This document shows positions 22,062 through 30,163 of a stretch of 64,000 bases of DNA, in pieces (positions within the stretch are counted from its first letter, which is position 1; each line of letters opens with the position of its first letter). The DNA comes from Halomonas saccharevitans. GTDB lineage: Bacteria; Pseudomonadota; Gammaproteobacteria; Pseudomonadales; Halomonadaceae. A program made the position numbers and the translations under genes. Below the pieces are notes generated by a model that searched no databases, was not told the origin of the DNA, and worked only from the letters and a program-made list of their open reading frames with translations. The stretch covers positions 1 through 64,000 of the forward strand of contig NZ_FPAQ01000007.1 of the NCBI RefSeq assembly GCF_900116405.1. Direction: 5' to 3'.

Positions 22062-22502
22062 TCAGCGGACGGTGATTACGCTGCAGTCGGCGGCGTGGCC
22101 CACCTTGTGGGAGACGCTGCCGATCACCAGCCCCTTCAGATCGCCAAGGCCCCGGCTGCCCATCACGATGGCATCGACGTCGCGTCGCCGCGCCTCGTCG
22201 AGGATGGTGCGGGTCGGATCGCCCTGGGTGATCATCGTCTCGACATGGGAGACGCCGGCGTCGCGGGCGGCCTGCTCGGCGCGGTCCATGACCTTTCGGC
22301 CGGCCGCCTCGAGTTCCTCCTCGGAGGCCTTGAGGTCGACGGCGCCGATGCCCCACACCAGCAGCGTCTCATGGGCGAGCTTTTCGGGAATGTGCAAGAG
22401 GATCAGCGCCGTCTCTTTCTGCAGGGCCAGCTGGCAGGCCACGGACAGGGCCTTCTTGGCGTGTTCGGAACCGTCGATAGGTACCAGGATGGAATGGAAC
22501 AT
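22062..22502 (-). CDS. Universal stress protein, UspA family
   Basis: This 146-residue single Usp domain opens with ILVPIDGSEHAKKAL. The C-terminal ATP-binding motif is GSRGLGDLKGLVIGSVSHKV, close to the G-2x-G-9x-GS pattern of ATP-binding members. Such proteins accumulate in stationary phase and under stress and act in the cytoplasm. The gene lies 145 nt past the rnb start, on the same strand and upstream of it, and appears to have its own promoter. The exact UspA subgroup is not clear. Confidence 0.93.
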   Translation of the reverse strand: MFHSILVPIDGSEHAKKALSVACQLALQKETALILLHIPEKLAHETLLVWGIGAVDLKASEEELEAAGRKVMDRAEQAARDAGVSHVETMITQGDPTRTILDEARRRDVDAIVMGSRGLGDLKGLVIGSVSHKVGHAADCSVITVR

Positions 22503-22584
22503 GACGCGGTCCTCCTTGCGAAGACGAGAGGTGGCTTCCTACCGATGAGCCTAGTCATCTCACGGGGCGCTGTCATGATCCGGA

Positions 22585-23658
22585 TCAAGGATGGCGGGTC
22601 TTCTCCCGCGTGCGCTGCTCGCTGGCCTCCAGGCGCCTGAGCTGGCGCCACAGGTCACGTCGCAGGTCGGCCAGGCGGGGTGACTCCTCGGCGGTGAAGG
22701 CCAGCGGCCGCGCCAGGCGCTGGGTGCGCAGCCCCAGGCGGGCACCCAGCAGCCCGATGCCGAGTCCCTGGGCGGCCCGGGTCGAGAGCTTGCCGGCCAG
22801 GTTCATCGTCAGCATCTCCATGCTGGCTTCGCTGGCGATCTCGCTGGCGCCGGCGAAGGCCATCTGATAGAGCACGCCGCGAAGCAGCCGCAGGCGCGCC
22901 GCGTATCCGAGCTCCAGGCCATAGAGCCGGCACAGCCGATCGACCATCGCCAGGTGTCGCCAGGCCACCAGCGCCATGTCCACCAGGGTCAGCGGGCTGA
23001 CCGCCACCATGATCGCCGTCTCGCCGGACATCCGCGAGATCAGACGGCTCGCCTCGCGATCCCGCGGCGCGAGCAGGTGGTGGTCGAGCAGGGCGCGAAC
23101 GTCGCGCCCGTCGTGGTGGGGTTCCCGGGCCGCCAGGAAGGCCTGCCAGTGGGGGTGGTCGTCATCCAGGGCCAGGTCGCGGCGGAGCGCCTCGGAAAGC
23201 GTGCGCGCCTGGGCCGGGGTGGCCTCGGGCAGCGCGGCCAGGCGCTCGCGCAGTCGCGCGTGGCGGCTCAGGCGGCGCAGGCGCCAGAGTTCGCGCAGCA
23301 CCGCCGAACCGCCGAGGCCGAGGGCCAGCAGCAGCAGCAGGCTCCAGGCGCCGGCCAGCCAGTCACCGCCGAGGCTTACGGCATAGAGGGTGTGGCCGGC
23401 CTCCAGCGCGCCCAGGCCGAGGCTGCCGCCAAGCAGCACGGCGAGCCCCCAGCGACGCTTGCGCGGGCGCATCAGGCCCGCGTCCAGCGCCTCTGCCTCC
23501 CACTGCGCCTGGCGCTCTGTCTCGGCCGGAGGCCGGCTCGGCGCCTCATGATCGAACTGCCGGCCGGGTTGCGGGTCCTGCGGGGCGACGTCGTCGTGAC
23601 TCTCGTCGAGGGGGAAGTGCTCCCCCGGGCGCGGGTCGGGCTCGCGAGGGGGCATCAT
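22585..23658 (-). CDS. ycjF: YcjF-family membrane protein (DUF697)
   Basis: This 357-residue protein has a charged, Pro-rich N-terminal tail (about 70 residues), two adjacent hydrophobic helices (WGLAVLLGGSLGLGALEAGHTLYAV and SLLLLLALGLGGSAVL, about residues 68-120), and a helical C-terminal half with the DUF697-like ETAIMVAVSPLTLVDMALVAWR. The first four bases of its start overlap the end of ycjX, so translation is coupled. The ycjX-ycjF pair is conserved and linked with envelope or heat stress in E. coli; the biochemical role is unknown. Confidence 0.88.
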   Translation of the reverse strand: MMPPREPDPRPGEHFPLDESHDDVAPQDPQPGRQFDHEAPSRPPAETERQAQWEAEALDAGLMRPRKRRWGLAVLLGGSLGLGALEAGHTLYAVSLGGDWLAGAWSLLLLLALGLGGSAVLRELWRLRRLSRHARLRERLAALPEATPAQARTLSEALRRDLALDDDHPHWQAFLAAREPHHDGRDVRALLDHHLLAPRDREASRLISRMSGETAIMVAVSPLTLVDMALVAWRHLAMVDRLCRLYGLELGYAARLRLLRGVLYQMAFAGASEIASEASMEMLTMNLAGKLSTRAAQGLGIGLLGARLGLRTQRLARPLAFTAEESPRLADLRRDLWRQLRRLEASEQRTREKTRHP

Positions 23659-25049
23659 GACAGCTTGTCTCCGATCAGCCAGTCCAGGGCGGCGTCCATG
23701 CGGATGTGCGGCAGCGGCGTGCCGGGCTCGCGGGGCAGGGGGCGAAAGGCGGTGAAGGCGAAGCCCTGGCGGGTCCAGAAGTCGGCCCGGGGCAGGCGGT
23801 CCGGTACCTCGCCGGGAAACAGCAGCCGCGATTCGCCGTCGAGCGTCGTGCCGCGCAGGGCCGGCGAGCGACGCCCCTGCTGATTCACCTCGCGGCCCTC
23901 GGTGGCGCGAATCGCCGCCAGCGACAGGGCCTGGACCGGCACGTCGGCGAAGCGCAGGTCCTTGAGCGGCTCGGCCAGCAGCGCTTCGAGCAGGGCGACC
24001 AGGCGGCCATGCTGCTCGGGCGTGACGTGATCGGCCTTGGTGGCGGCGATGGCCAGGCGATCGATACGCGGCGCGAAGAGTCGCGTCAGCAGGCTGCGCT
24101 TGCCGTAGTCAAAGCTCTGCATCAGACGCGACAGCGCTCGGGAGAGATCCTCGAAGCGCTCGGGCCCGGCGTTGAGGGCGCCGAGAACGTCGACCAGCAC
24201 GATCTGGCGATCGAAGCGTCGGAAGTGCTCGCGGTAGAAGGGCCGCACGATGTGCTGCTGGTAGTGGCGAAAGCGCCGCGCCAGGGTGGCGTAGAGGCTC
24301 TCGGCCGGCAGCGCGGCGAGAGACTCACGGTCGGCCTCGGCGATGCCCGGCAGCGGGAAGAACTGCAGCACCGGGGCACCCTCGAGTTCACCGGGCAGCA
24401 GGAAGCGTCCCGGCTGCAGGTCGGCGAAGCCGGCCTCCCGGGCGGCCCGAAGCCCGCTCGCGTAGTGCTCGGCGATCTCGGCCAGGCGCGCCTCGTCGAC
24501 CTCCTCGGCGGGGTCGAGCTGGGCCACCGCCGCCCGCCAGTCGGCGAACAGGGCGGCACGCTCGCTGCCGCCGTCGTGGCGCTGGGTCTCGCTCCAGCTC
24601 AGGTAGTCGTGGCCCAGCAGCGGCAGGTCGAGCAGCCACTCGCCGGGATAGTCGAACAGGTCCAGGGTCAGCTGGCGTGTCTCACCGCCAAACAGGCCGC
24701 TGCGCGAGGGCCGATAGCGAAGCGTCAGGCGCAGCTCGCTGATCCCGCGGGTCGGGTCTGGCCAGCGCGGTGGCTCTGCGTCCAGTGCCGCCATGGCCTG
24801 GTCGTAGGGGAAGCGCGGCACGCCCAGGTCCTGCTGCTGGACCCGGCGGGCGCCGAGCAGGCGTCCCTCGCGGGCGGCGGGCAACAGGTCGAGACGCGTC
24901 TCCAGGCCGGCATGGCGCAGCTGGTTGACCAGCGAGGTGAGGAAGGCCGTCTTGCCCGCGCGCGACAGGCCGGTGACCGCGAGGCGCAGCTGGCGGTCGC
25001 GGCCGCGCTCGAGCAGGTCATGGAGTTCACGGGGCAGGGAAGGGCGCAT
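23655..25049 (-). CDS. ycjX: YcjX-family P-loop NTPase
   Basis: This 464-residue protein has Walker A GLSRAGKT near residue 27 and a DLFDYPGEWLLDL segment resembling the DxxG switch region of GTPases. The family (DUF463) is described as a stress-induced GTP-binding protein with unclear function. It is the first gene of the ycjX-ycjF pair, sharing ATGA with ycjF. Length agrees with E. coli YcjX (465). It should be cytoplasmic or peripheral, and partnership with the membrane protein YcjF is inferred from coupling. Confidence 0.92.
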   Translation of the reverse strand: MRPSLPRELHDLLERGRDRQLRLAVTGLSRAGKTAFLTSLVNQLRHAGLETRLDLLPAAREGRLLGARRVQQQDLGVPRFPYDQAMAALDAEPPRWPDPTRGISELRLTLRYRPSRSGLFGGETRQLTLDLFDYPGEWLLDLPLLGHDYLSWSETQRHDGGSERAALFADWRAAVAQLDPAEEVDEARLAEIAEHYASGLRAAREAGFADLQPGRFLLPGELEGAPVLQFFPLPGIAEADRESLAALPAESLYATLARRFRHYQQHIVRPFYREHFRRFDRQIVLVDVLGALNAGPERFEDLSRALSRLMQSFDYGKRSLLTRLFAPRIDRLAIAATKADHVTPEQHGRLVALLEALLAEPLKDLRFADVPVQALSLAAIRATEGREVNQQGRRSPALRGTTLDGESRLLFPGEVPDRLPRADFWTRQGFAFTAFRPLPREPGTPLPHIRMDAALDWLIGDKLS

Positions 25050-25191
25050 CGGGTATCCTGGCAGGCGGTTTTTCGTCGCCCTAATGTGCGGGTCGCGTCG
25101 GCGCCTGACAAGAGACGCTATGACGCAACGCGCCGCCCCGCGCGGGGCTAAAGGGCGTAAAGCAGGGCGGAGGCATCGGCTGGCGGTGCAC

Positions 25192-25410
25192 CTAGCTCGG
25201 CGGCATGGCCCCCGCCGGGATCGGCTGGACCACTCCGAACAGCTGCAGCAGCATGGGCGTGGCGGCGATGGCGAAGCCCAGAATCGCCAGGGTTCGGCCG
25301 AGCACTCGCCGCTCGGGACGCCGCGCCAGGGTCAGCCCCCCGATGCAGATCAGCAGGCCGAGGATATTGAAGACGTAACCGAGCATCTGCAGCAGTTCGA
25401 AGGTGGTCAT
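25192..25410 (-). CDS. Small two-helix membrane protein of unknown function
   Basis: This 72-residue protein has two hydrophobic segments, residues 8-28 (MLGYVFNILGLLICIGGLTLA) and 38-58 (LAILGFAIAATPMLLQLFGVV), separated by an Arg-rich loop (RRPERR) that should face the cytoplasm. AAGGGAG 5 nt before the ATG at 25410 fixes the start; the frame is open 20 codons further. The family is not recognised. It stands alone, divergent from the DUF924 gene. Confidence 0.75.
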   Translation of the reverse strand: MTTFELLQMLGYVFNILGLLICIGGLTLARRPERRVLGRTLAILGFAIAATPMLLQLFGVVQPIPAGAMPPS

Positions 25411-25492
25411 GAGGCTCCCTTGTGGTGGGTGAGGAGGGGGACGGCTACCCTCTGATGGTATCAGCTTCATCCCGGTGCATGAGGAGGATCAT

Positions 25493-26041
25493 ATGGAGGA
25501 GCATCGTCCCGAGACGGTGATCGACTTCTGGTTCGGGGAGCTCAAGCCCGCCCAGTGGTTTCGCAAGGACGCGCGCCTGGACGCCGAGATCGCGCGGCGC
25601 TTCGAGGCGCTGCTGACGGCGGCCGGCCGCGGCGAGCTGTGGCAGTGGCGAGCCTCGGCCCGCGGGTGCCTGGCCGAGGTGATCGTGCTCGACCAGTTCC
25701 CGCGCCATATCCATCGCGGCTCGCCCCTGGCCTTCGCCTGGGACCCGCTGGCCCTGGTGCTGGCCCAGGAGGCCGTCGCCCACCAGGCGGACCGCCTGCT
25801 CGATGTGGCCTGGCGCGCTTTTCTGTTCATGCCCTACATGCACAGCGAGTCGCTGGTCATCCACGACGAGGCGCTGCGCCTGTTTGCCCAGCCGGGGCTC
25901 GAGGAGAACCTGCGCCACGAGCAGCGCCACCGCGACGTGCTGGTCCGCTTCGGCCGCTACCCCCACCGCAATGCCGCCCTCGGACGCGACTCGACCCCTG
26001 TGGAGCGCGCCTTCCTCGACCGTCCCGGGTCGACCTTCTAG
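25493..26041 (+). CDS. DUF924 family protein
   Basis: This 182-residue protein opens with VIDFWFGELKPAQWFRKD and contains IVLDQFPRHIHRG and HSESLVIHDEAL, the recognisable signature of DUF924, an all-helical, tetratricopeptide-like family with no known activity. AGGAGG (25482-25487) stands 5 nt before the ATG at 25493 and settles the start; a GTG at 25475 is in frame but lacks a signal. It is cytoplasmic by composition. The gene is divergent from the small membrane protein. Confidence 0.9.
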   Translation: MEEHRPETVIDFWFGELKPAQWFRKDARLDAEIARRFEALLTAAGRGELWQWRASARGCLAEVIVLDQFPRHIHRGSPLAFAWDPLALVLAQEAVAHQADRLLDVAWRAFLFMPYMHSESLVIHDEALRLFAQPGLEENLRHEQRHRDVLVRFGRYPHRNAALGRDSTPVERAFLDRPGSTF

Positions 26042-26161
26042 CGCGTTTCGCCCGCGAGAGATCGCCGCCTGAGCGCGTCGGGCTTTTCTCTCGTTCGCCG
26101 CCGAGGCACCATCGAGTCTTCGTGACCGATCGGGTCACCCCGCAAAAAAGGAGCGTGTTCC

Positions 26162-26404
26162 ATGGGTATTATCGCCTGGCTGATCATCGGTGGCCTGGCC
26201 GGCTGGATCGCCGGCCATATCATGCGCGGCGGCGGCTTCGGCCTGCTCGGCAATATCGGCGTCGGCGTGGTCGGCGCTGTGGTCGGCGGCGGCCTGTTCA
26301 ATCTGCTGGGGCTGCATGCCGGTGGCTTCGTCGGCTCGCTGGTCACCGCCATCGTCGGCGCCGTGGCGCTGCTGTGGGTCATCGCCAAGGTCAAGAAGGC
26401 CTGA
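26162..26404 (+). CDS. GlsB/YeaQ/YmgE-family small membrane protein
   Basis: This 80-residue glycine-rich protein has three hydrophobic segments and the GGLAGWIAGHIMRGGGFGLLGNI pattern of the transglycosylase-associated (GlsB/YeaQ/YmgE) family, which are stress-linked inner-membrane proteins of unknown mechanism. AAGGAG lies a few bases before the ATG. It is followed by a perfect hairpin (26461-26485) and then the K+ channel gene, so it is probably monocistronic. Confidence 0.92.
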   Translation: MGIIAWLIIGGLAGWIAGHIMRGGGFGLLGNIGVGVVGAVVGGGLFNLLGLHAGGFVGSLVTAIVGAVALLWVIAKVKKA

Positions 26405-26460
26405 CGCGTCCTCCGCCGGGCCGGGTCTGTTCGAGGGACACGGCTGGCGGGGTTATCTCC

Positions 26461-26485
26461 ATGGCCCCGCCCTTGGCGGGGCCAT
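26461..26485 (+). terminator. Hairpin between the GlsB-like gene and the K+ channel gene
   Basis: A perfect 11-bp stem (26461-26471/26475-26485, starting ATGGCCCCGCC) with a 3-nt loop sits 15 nt before the channel start codon. It has no T-tract, so it may be a weak terminator or affect initiation of the next gene. Confidence 0.5.
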
Positions 26486-26499
26486 CTCTAGGGACCCGC

Positions 26500-27567
26500 A
26501 TGTACGTACTGAAACGACTCGGCGCCGTGCTGATCCGCGGCGTCGCCGATATGGGGTGGGGGGTGCTTGGCCTGCTGCTGCTTGGCTATCTGCTGCTCGC
26601 CTGGATCGGACTATCACTGGTCGGTGAAACGGCACTGGTTGCCTCGCCGACCGCCTTCCTCTATTACATGATCGTCACCACCTCCACCGTCGGTTACGGG
26701 GACGCCTCTCCGGTCACGCGAGGCGGTCAGCTGATGGTCGTGTTCTTCATCATTCCGGTGGGGATCGGGCTCTTCGCCACCCTGCTGGGCAAGGCCTCCG
26801 CCCTGGTGATCGCACAGTTCACCCGGCGCCTCAACGGGGAGCAATCGATCGTGCAGAAGGATCATATCGTCATCGTCGGCTACAACGCCTACACCGCGTC
26901 GCTGGTCGACCAGGTCCGCGAGGAGTCGCGGCCCGGGCAGGTGGTGGCGCTCTGCGTCGGCGCCGGCGCTCCGTCCCGCAATCCCTTCCTCGAGCAGGGC
27001 GTGGAGTACTTCCGCGCCGCCTCCCTGTCGGACGAATCGCTCTACGAGCGGGCCGCGGTCAAGAATGCCTCCCTGGTGGTGGTCGACGTCGAGGACGACA
27101 GCGAGACGAATCTCGTCTGCATGCACCTCTCCGCGCTGGTCGACGCGCGCTGCCGGATCACCGCCTACGTGAAGAACCAGATGGTGGGGCGGCTGCTCGA
27201 GACCCACTGCCCCACGGTGAACGTGATTCCCTCGCTGCACCAGAAGATGCTGGTCAAGGCCGCCGTCGATCCCGGCAGCGAGGAGGTCATGCGCCTGCTC
27301 GTCGATGCCGACCAGGCGCAAACGCAGTTCTCGACTCGCCTGGCGGGCCTCTCGGAGCAGGTGTCGGTCGAGCGGGTGACGACTCGCCTGCGAGCCCGCT
27401 GCCGAGCCTCGCTGATTGCGATCCGTCGGGGCGAGCAGCCATACCCGGTGCTCAACCCCGACGACGATGTCCTGCTGGCGGCGGGGGACGAGGTCTTCTA
27501 TATCGCCGGGCGCCGGATCTCCCCCGAGGAAATGGCCGAGCATCTGGTGGCAGAGGTGGTGGACTGA
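26500..27567 (+). CDS. Potassium channel with RCK (TrkA-N/TrkA-C) domain
   Basis: This 355-residue channel subunit has a first membrane helix at about residues 20-45, a pore with selectivity filter TSTVGYGDASP near residue 65, and a second helix (LMVVFFIIPVGIGLFATLL). A cytoplasmic RCK domain follows, with HIVIVGYNAYTASLVDQV (about 124-141), and a C-terminal TrkA-C-like part. The two-helix-plus-RCK layout is that of MthK/Kch-type ligand-gated K+ channels. The start at 26500 gives a Met right before the first helix; the open frame reaches much further upstream (25555) only because it crosses other genes. A role in K+ homeostasis suits a halophile. Confidence 0.9.
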   Translation: MYVLKRLGAVLIRGVADMGWGVLGLLLLGYLLLAWIGLSLVGETALVASPTAFLYYMIVTTSTVGYGDASPVTRGGQLMVVFFIIPVGIGLFATLLGKASALVIAQFTRRLNGEQSIVQKDHIVIVGYNAYTASLVDQVREESRPGQVVALCVGAGAPSRNPFLEQGVEYFRAASLSDESLYERAAVKNASLVVVDVEDDSETNLVCMHLSALVDARCRITAYVKNQMVGRLLETHCPTVNVIPSLHQKMLVKAAVDPGSEEVMRLLVDADQAQTQFSTRLAGLSEQVSVERVTTRLRARCRASLIAIRRGEQPYPVLNPDDDVLLAAGDEVFYIAGRRISPEEMAEHLVAEVVD

Positions 27568-27666
27568 GGGATGAGTGGGCGCGTGACCCGCGCAGATGAC
27601 TGGCGCACGCGGATCGAACGGATGGAGAGGAGACGCGTGTCGAGGCGCGGCGTCGCGATAAGCGCC

Positions 27667-28281
27667 TCAGCCGGCCGGCTTGGGCAGGATGCGCCGGTAG
27701 CGATCCAGGCAGCGATCCAGCCAGTCGCCGTTCAGCGCGACGTCGCTGGCCGCGGCGGGTAGCCGTATCTCGAGCAGGAAGAGGCCGTGGCGCTCACTGT
27801 CGCGCGTGGTCAGGTGGCGGCCGAGTTGCCTGGCGAGATCCGGCGCCAGGGACTCGAGGCGCCGCCAGGTGAGCCGCAGGGCCTCTCGTTCGATCAGGTA
27901 CTGGAAGCGTGCCGCGTCCTTCAGTATGGCCATGCCGCCCTGCGCCAGCCCCTGGGAGAGGCTCTCCAGGGTGCGATAGCCCGGGGCGCCGGCGGCCCGA
28001 CAGGCGTGGGTACCTTCCACGAAGCAGTCCTCCCGCTCGGCGGGGTCCTCCGGCCAGCGGCCGCCGCGACGCCGTTCGGGGGTGGCTACGAACGGCAATA
28101 CCACCGAGACGGCCGGCGTGCCGTCGTTGAGTCGGGCCTCGCGGGCGCCGATCATGCCGTGGGCCAGCTGTCCCTTTAGCCAGCGATAGTCGCAGGCCTG
28201 CTGGATACGAGCCCGGGCATCCTGGGCCGTGTGATGGGCCCCCTGCAGAGAGCGCAGCAGGGAGAGGGTGCGAAAGATCAT
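27667..28281 (-). CDS. Conserved-looking protein of unknown function
   Basis: I do not recognise this 204-residue protein. It has no signal peptide or clear membrane helix. The N-terminal half (MIFRTLSLLRSLQGAHHTAQDAR, then DYRWLKGQLAHGMIGAREARL) and the mixed C-terminal half with GLFLLEIRLP and WLDRCLDRYRRILP look like a folded cytoplasmic domain. It is Arg-rich with two cysteines, and its reading frame runs the full gene length, unlike the shadow frames around it. It is flanked by the convergent channel gene and by gabT on the same strand. Confidence 0.6.
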   Translation of the reverse strand: MIFRTLSLLRSLQGAHHTAQDARARIQQACDYRWLKGQLAHGMIGAREARLNDGTPAVSVVLPFVATPERRRGGRWPEDPAEREDCFVEGTHACRAAGAPGYRTLESLSQGLAQGGMAILKDAARFQYLIEREALRLTWRRLESLAPDLARQLGRHLTTRDSERHGLFLLEIRLPAAASDVALNGDWLDRCLDRYRRILPKPAG

Positions 28282-28387
28282 GGCGCCATACCGATAGACA
28301 AGCGAGAAGACGAAGGCGCGAGCCGCGCTGTGGCGACCATAGCAGGGAATCGGTCCGATGGCCTCCCGGACCGGGCCCCGATGCAGG

Positions 28388-28411
28388 CCTGACGCAAGCC
28401 CTGACGCAAAC
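28388..28411. repeat. 12-bp direct repeat, two copies
   Basis: CCTGACGCAAGC (28388-28399) and CCTGACGCAAAC (28400-28411) lie back to back downstream of gabT, just before its terminator hairpin. It is a minor member of the repeats seen at gene ends in this window. Confidence 0.7.
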
Positions 28412-28436
28412 CGCCCGGCTGGAGACAGCCGGGCGG
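28411..28436 (-). terminator. Terminator of gabT
   Basis: A 10-bp stem (28411-28420/28427-28436) with a 6-nt loop lies about 40 nt past the gabT stop. Confidence 0.7.
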
Positions 28437-28476
28437 TGGGTCGTGCGCCGGGGGGATATCCCGTCAGGGGCCCGCG

Positions 28477-29775
28477 TCAGGCGGTGGCGGCGCTCTTGCT
28501 GCCGACCAGCTCCTTGAGAGACTCCTCGACGATGGCCAGGCCCTCCTCGAGAACCTCGTCCTCGATGGTGACCGGCATCAAGAAGCGGATGGTGTTGCCG
28601 TAGAGGCCGCAGGAGAGCAGGACCAGCCCCTTCTCGCGCGCCTTCTTGCACAGCGCGGCGGCCAGGTCGGCATCCGGGGTGTGGTTGGCCCGATCAGAGA
28701 CCAGGTCCATGGCCGCCATGGCGCCCAGGTTGCGGCCGAAGTCGACGCAGTCGAAGTCCTGCTGCCACTGGGCGAAGCGCTTGGCCAGCTTGTCACCGAG
28801 CGCCTGGCTCTTGCCGAGGATGTCCTCTTCCTCGAACACCTCGAGGACCGCCAGGGTCGCCGCACAGGAGACCGGGCTGCCGGTGTAGGTGCCGCCCAGG
28901 GAGTTGGGGCCGGAGGCGTCCATGACCTTGTCGGTGCCGACCACGGCAGAGATCGGCATGCCGTCGGCCATGCTCTTGGCCATGGTGATGATGTCCGGCT
29001 CGACGCCGCTGTGCTCGATGGCGAACAGCTTGCCGGTACGACCGAAGCCGGACTGCACCTCGTCGATGATCATCAGGATGCCGTGCTCATCGCAGATCTC
29101 ACGGATCGCCTCGAGGAAGCTGGTCGGCGCCGGGTAGAACCCCCCCTCGCCGAGCACCGGCTCCAGTACGATGGCGGCGGTGTCCTTGGGGTTGGCATCG
29201 GTCTTCAGCGCCATCTTCAGGCCGCGCAGGGCCTCGTCCTCGCTGACGCCGTGGTAGGGCACCGGGTAGGGGGCACGGAAGACGTTGCCCGGCATGGTGC
29301 CGAAGTCGGTGGCGTAGGGGGCGACCTTGCCGTTCATGGCCATGGTCATGAAGGTACGGCCGTGGTAGCCGCCGTCGAAGCAGATGACGTTGTTCTTGCC
29401 GGTGGCCGCGCGGGCGACCTTGACGGCGTTCTCCAGGGCCTCGGCGCCGGAGTTGGCGAGCATCACCTTGGCATGACCGCGTACCGGGGTGACCTGGCTG
29501 AGCTTCTCGGCAACCCTCACGTAGCCCTCGTAGGGCATCACGGTCTGGCAGGTGTGCATGACACGGTCGAGCTGGTCCTTGACCGCCTGCACCACCTTGG
29601 GATGGCGATGGCCGATGTTGAGCACGCCGATGCCGCCGGCGAAGTCGATGATGCGGTTGCCGTCGGCGTCCCAGATCAGGGCGTTCTCGGCGCGGTCGGC
29701 GAACTGGGTGGCCGGGCTCGCGGCTCCGCTGGCCACGTAGCGCTGCTTGAGGTCGTTGAGCTGTGCGTTGTTCAT
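28477..29775 (-). CDS. gabT: 4-Aminobutyrate--2-oxoglutarate transaminase
   Basis: This 432-residue class III PLP aminotransferase converts GABA and 2-oxoglutarate to succinate semialdehyde and glutamate. Landmarks are FADRAENALIWDADGNRIIDF, ANSGAEALENAVKVAR, IDEVQSGFGRTG, and the PLP-lysine region ITMAKSMADGMPISAVVG. The order and length match GabT closely and the N-terminal FADRAEN motif is distinctive; related PuuE or ornithine aminotransferases are less likely. No gabD is visible next to it. The product feeds the TCA cycle at succinate. It is transcribed leftwards with its own terminator. Confidence 0.92.
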   Translation of the reverse strand: MNNAQLNDLKQRYVASGAASPATQFADRAENALIWDADGNRIIDFAGGIGVLNIGHRHPKVVQAVKDQLDRVMHTCQTVMPYEGYVRVAEKLSQVTPVRGHAKVMLANSGAEALENAVKVARAATGKNNVICFDGGYHGRTFMTMAMNGKVAPYATDFGTMPGNVFRAPYPVPYHGVSEDEALRGLKMALKTDANPKDTAAIVLEPVLGEGGFYPAPTSFLEAIREICDEHGILMIIDEVQSGFGRTGKLFAIEHSGVEPDIITMAKSMADGMPISAVVGTDKVMDASGPNSLGGTYTGSPVSCAATLAVLEVFEEEDILGKSQALGDKLAKRFAQWQQDFDCVDFGRNLGAMAAMDLVSDRANHTPDADLAAALCKKAREKGLVLLSCGLYGNTIRFLMPVTIEDEVLEEGLAIVEESLKELVGSKSAATA

Positions 29776-30163
29776 GGGTCCTGACTCCTGTTAGACGCTG
29801 CGGGCGATGACGGGTCGCCGACGCAGACCTATTTTAGTCCAGTGTGCTCATACGGGCCGTGGCGCGACCCTTCGCGTCCCGGGCCCGATTCCTTTACGCC
29901 GCAGAGGGGCAAGCTCGGTCAAGAGCATGCCCTCGCTACCGGTCACCATGCCATATTCGAGCCCCTCCATCACATGCCAGATGCGACGCCAGTCGCGGAC
30001 GATGGAAGGGCGCGCTGCCGCCAGGCCTGCGCCCCGGGCGTTTTTCTCGTGCAACGCCTTTACGGCCATCGGCGCTGGCACGGCTTTCCGGTACACTATG
30101 TCGCCGACTTGCTGCGCTTTGCAGCACCGCACGTTCCTGTTCCGCATGATGGCGAGGTGAGCC
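29776..30163. other. Intergenic region between gabT and the DUF1266 gene
   Basis: This 388-nt divergent gap presumably holds both promoters. Reading frames inside it (29807-30180) overlap each other, lack ribosome-binding sites and have atypical composition. I see no clear promoter pair, RNA gene or repeat. Confidence 0.5.
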
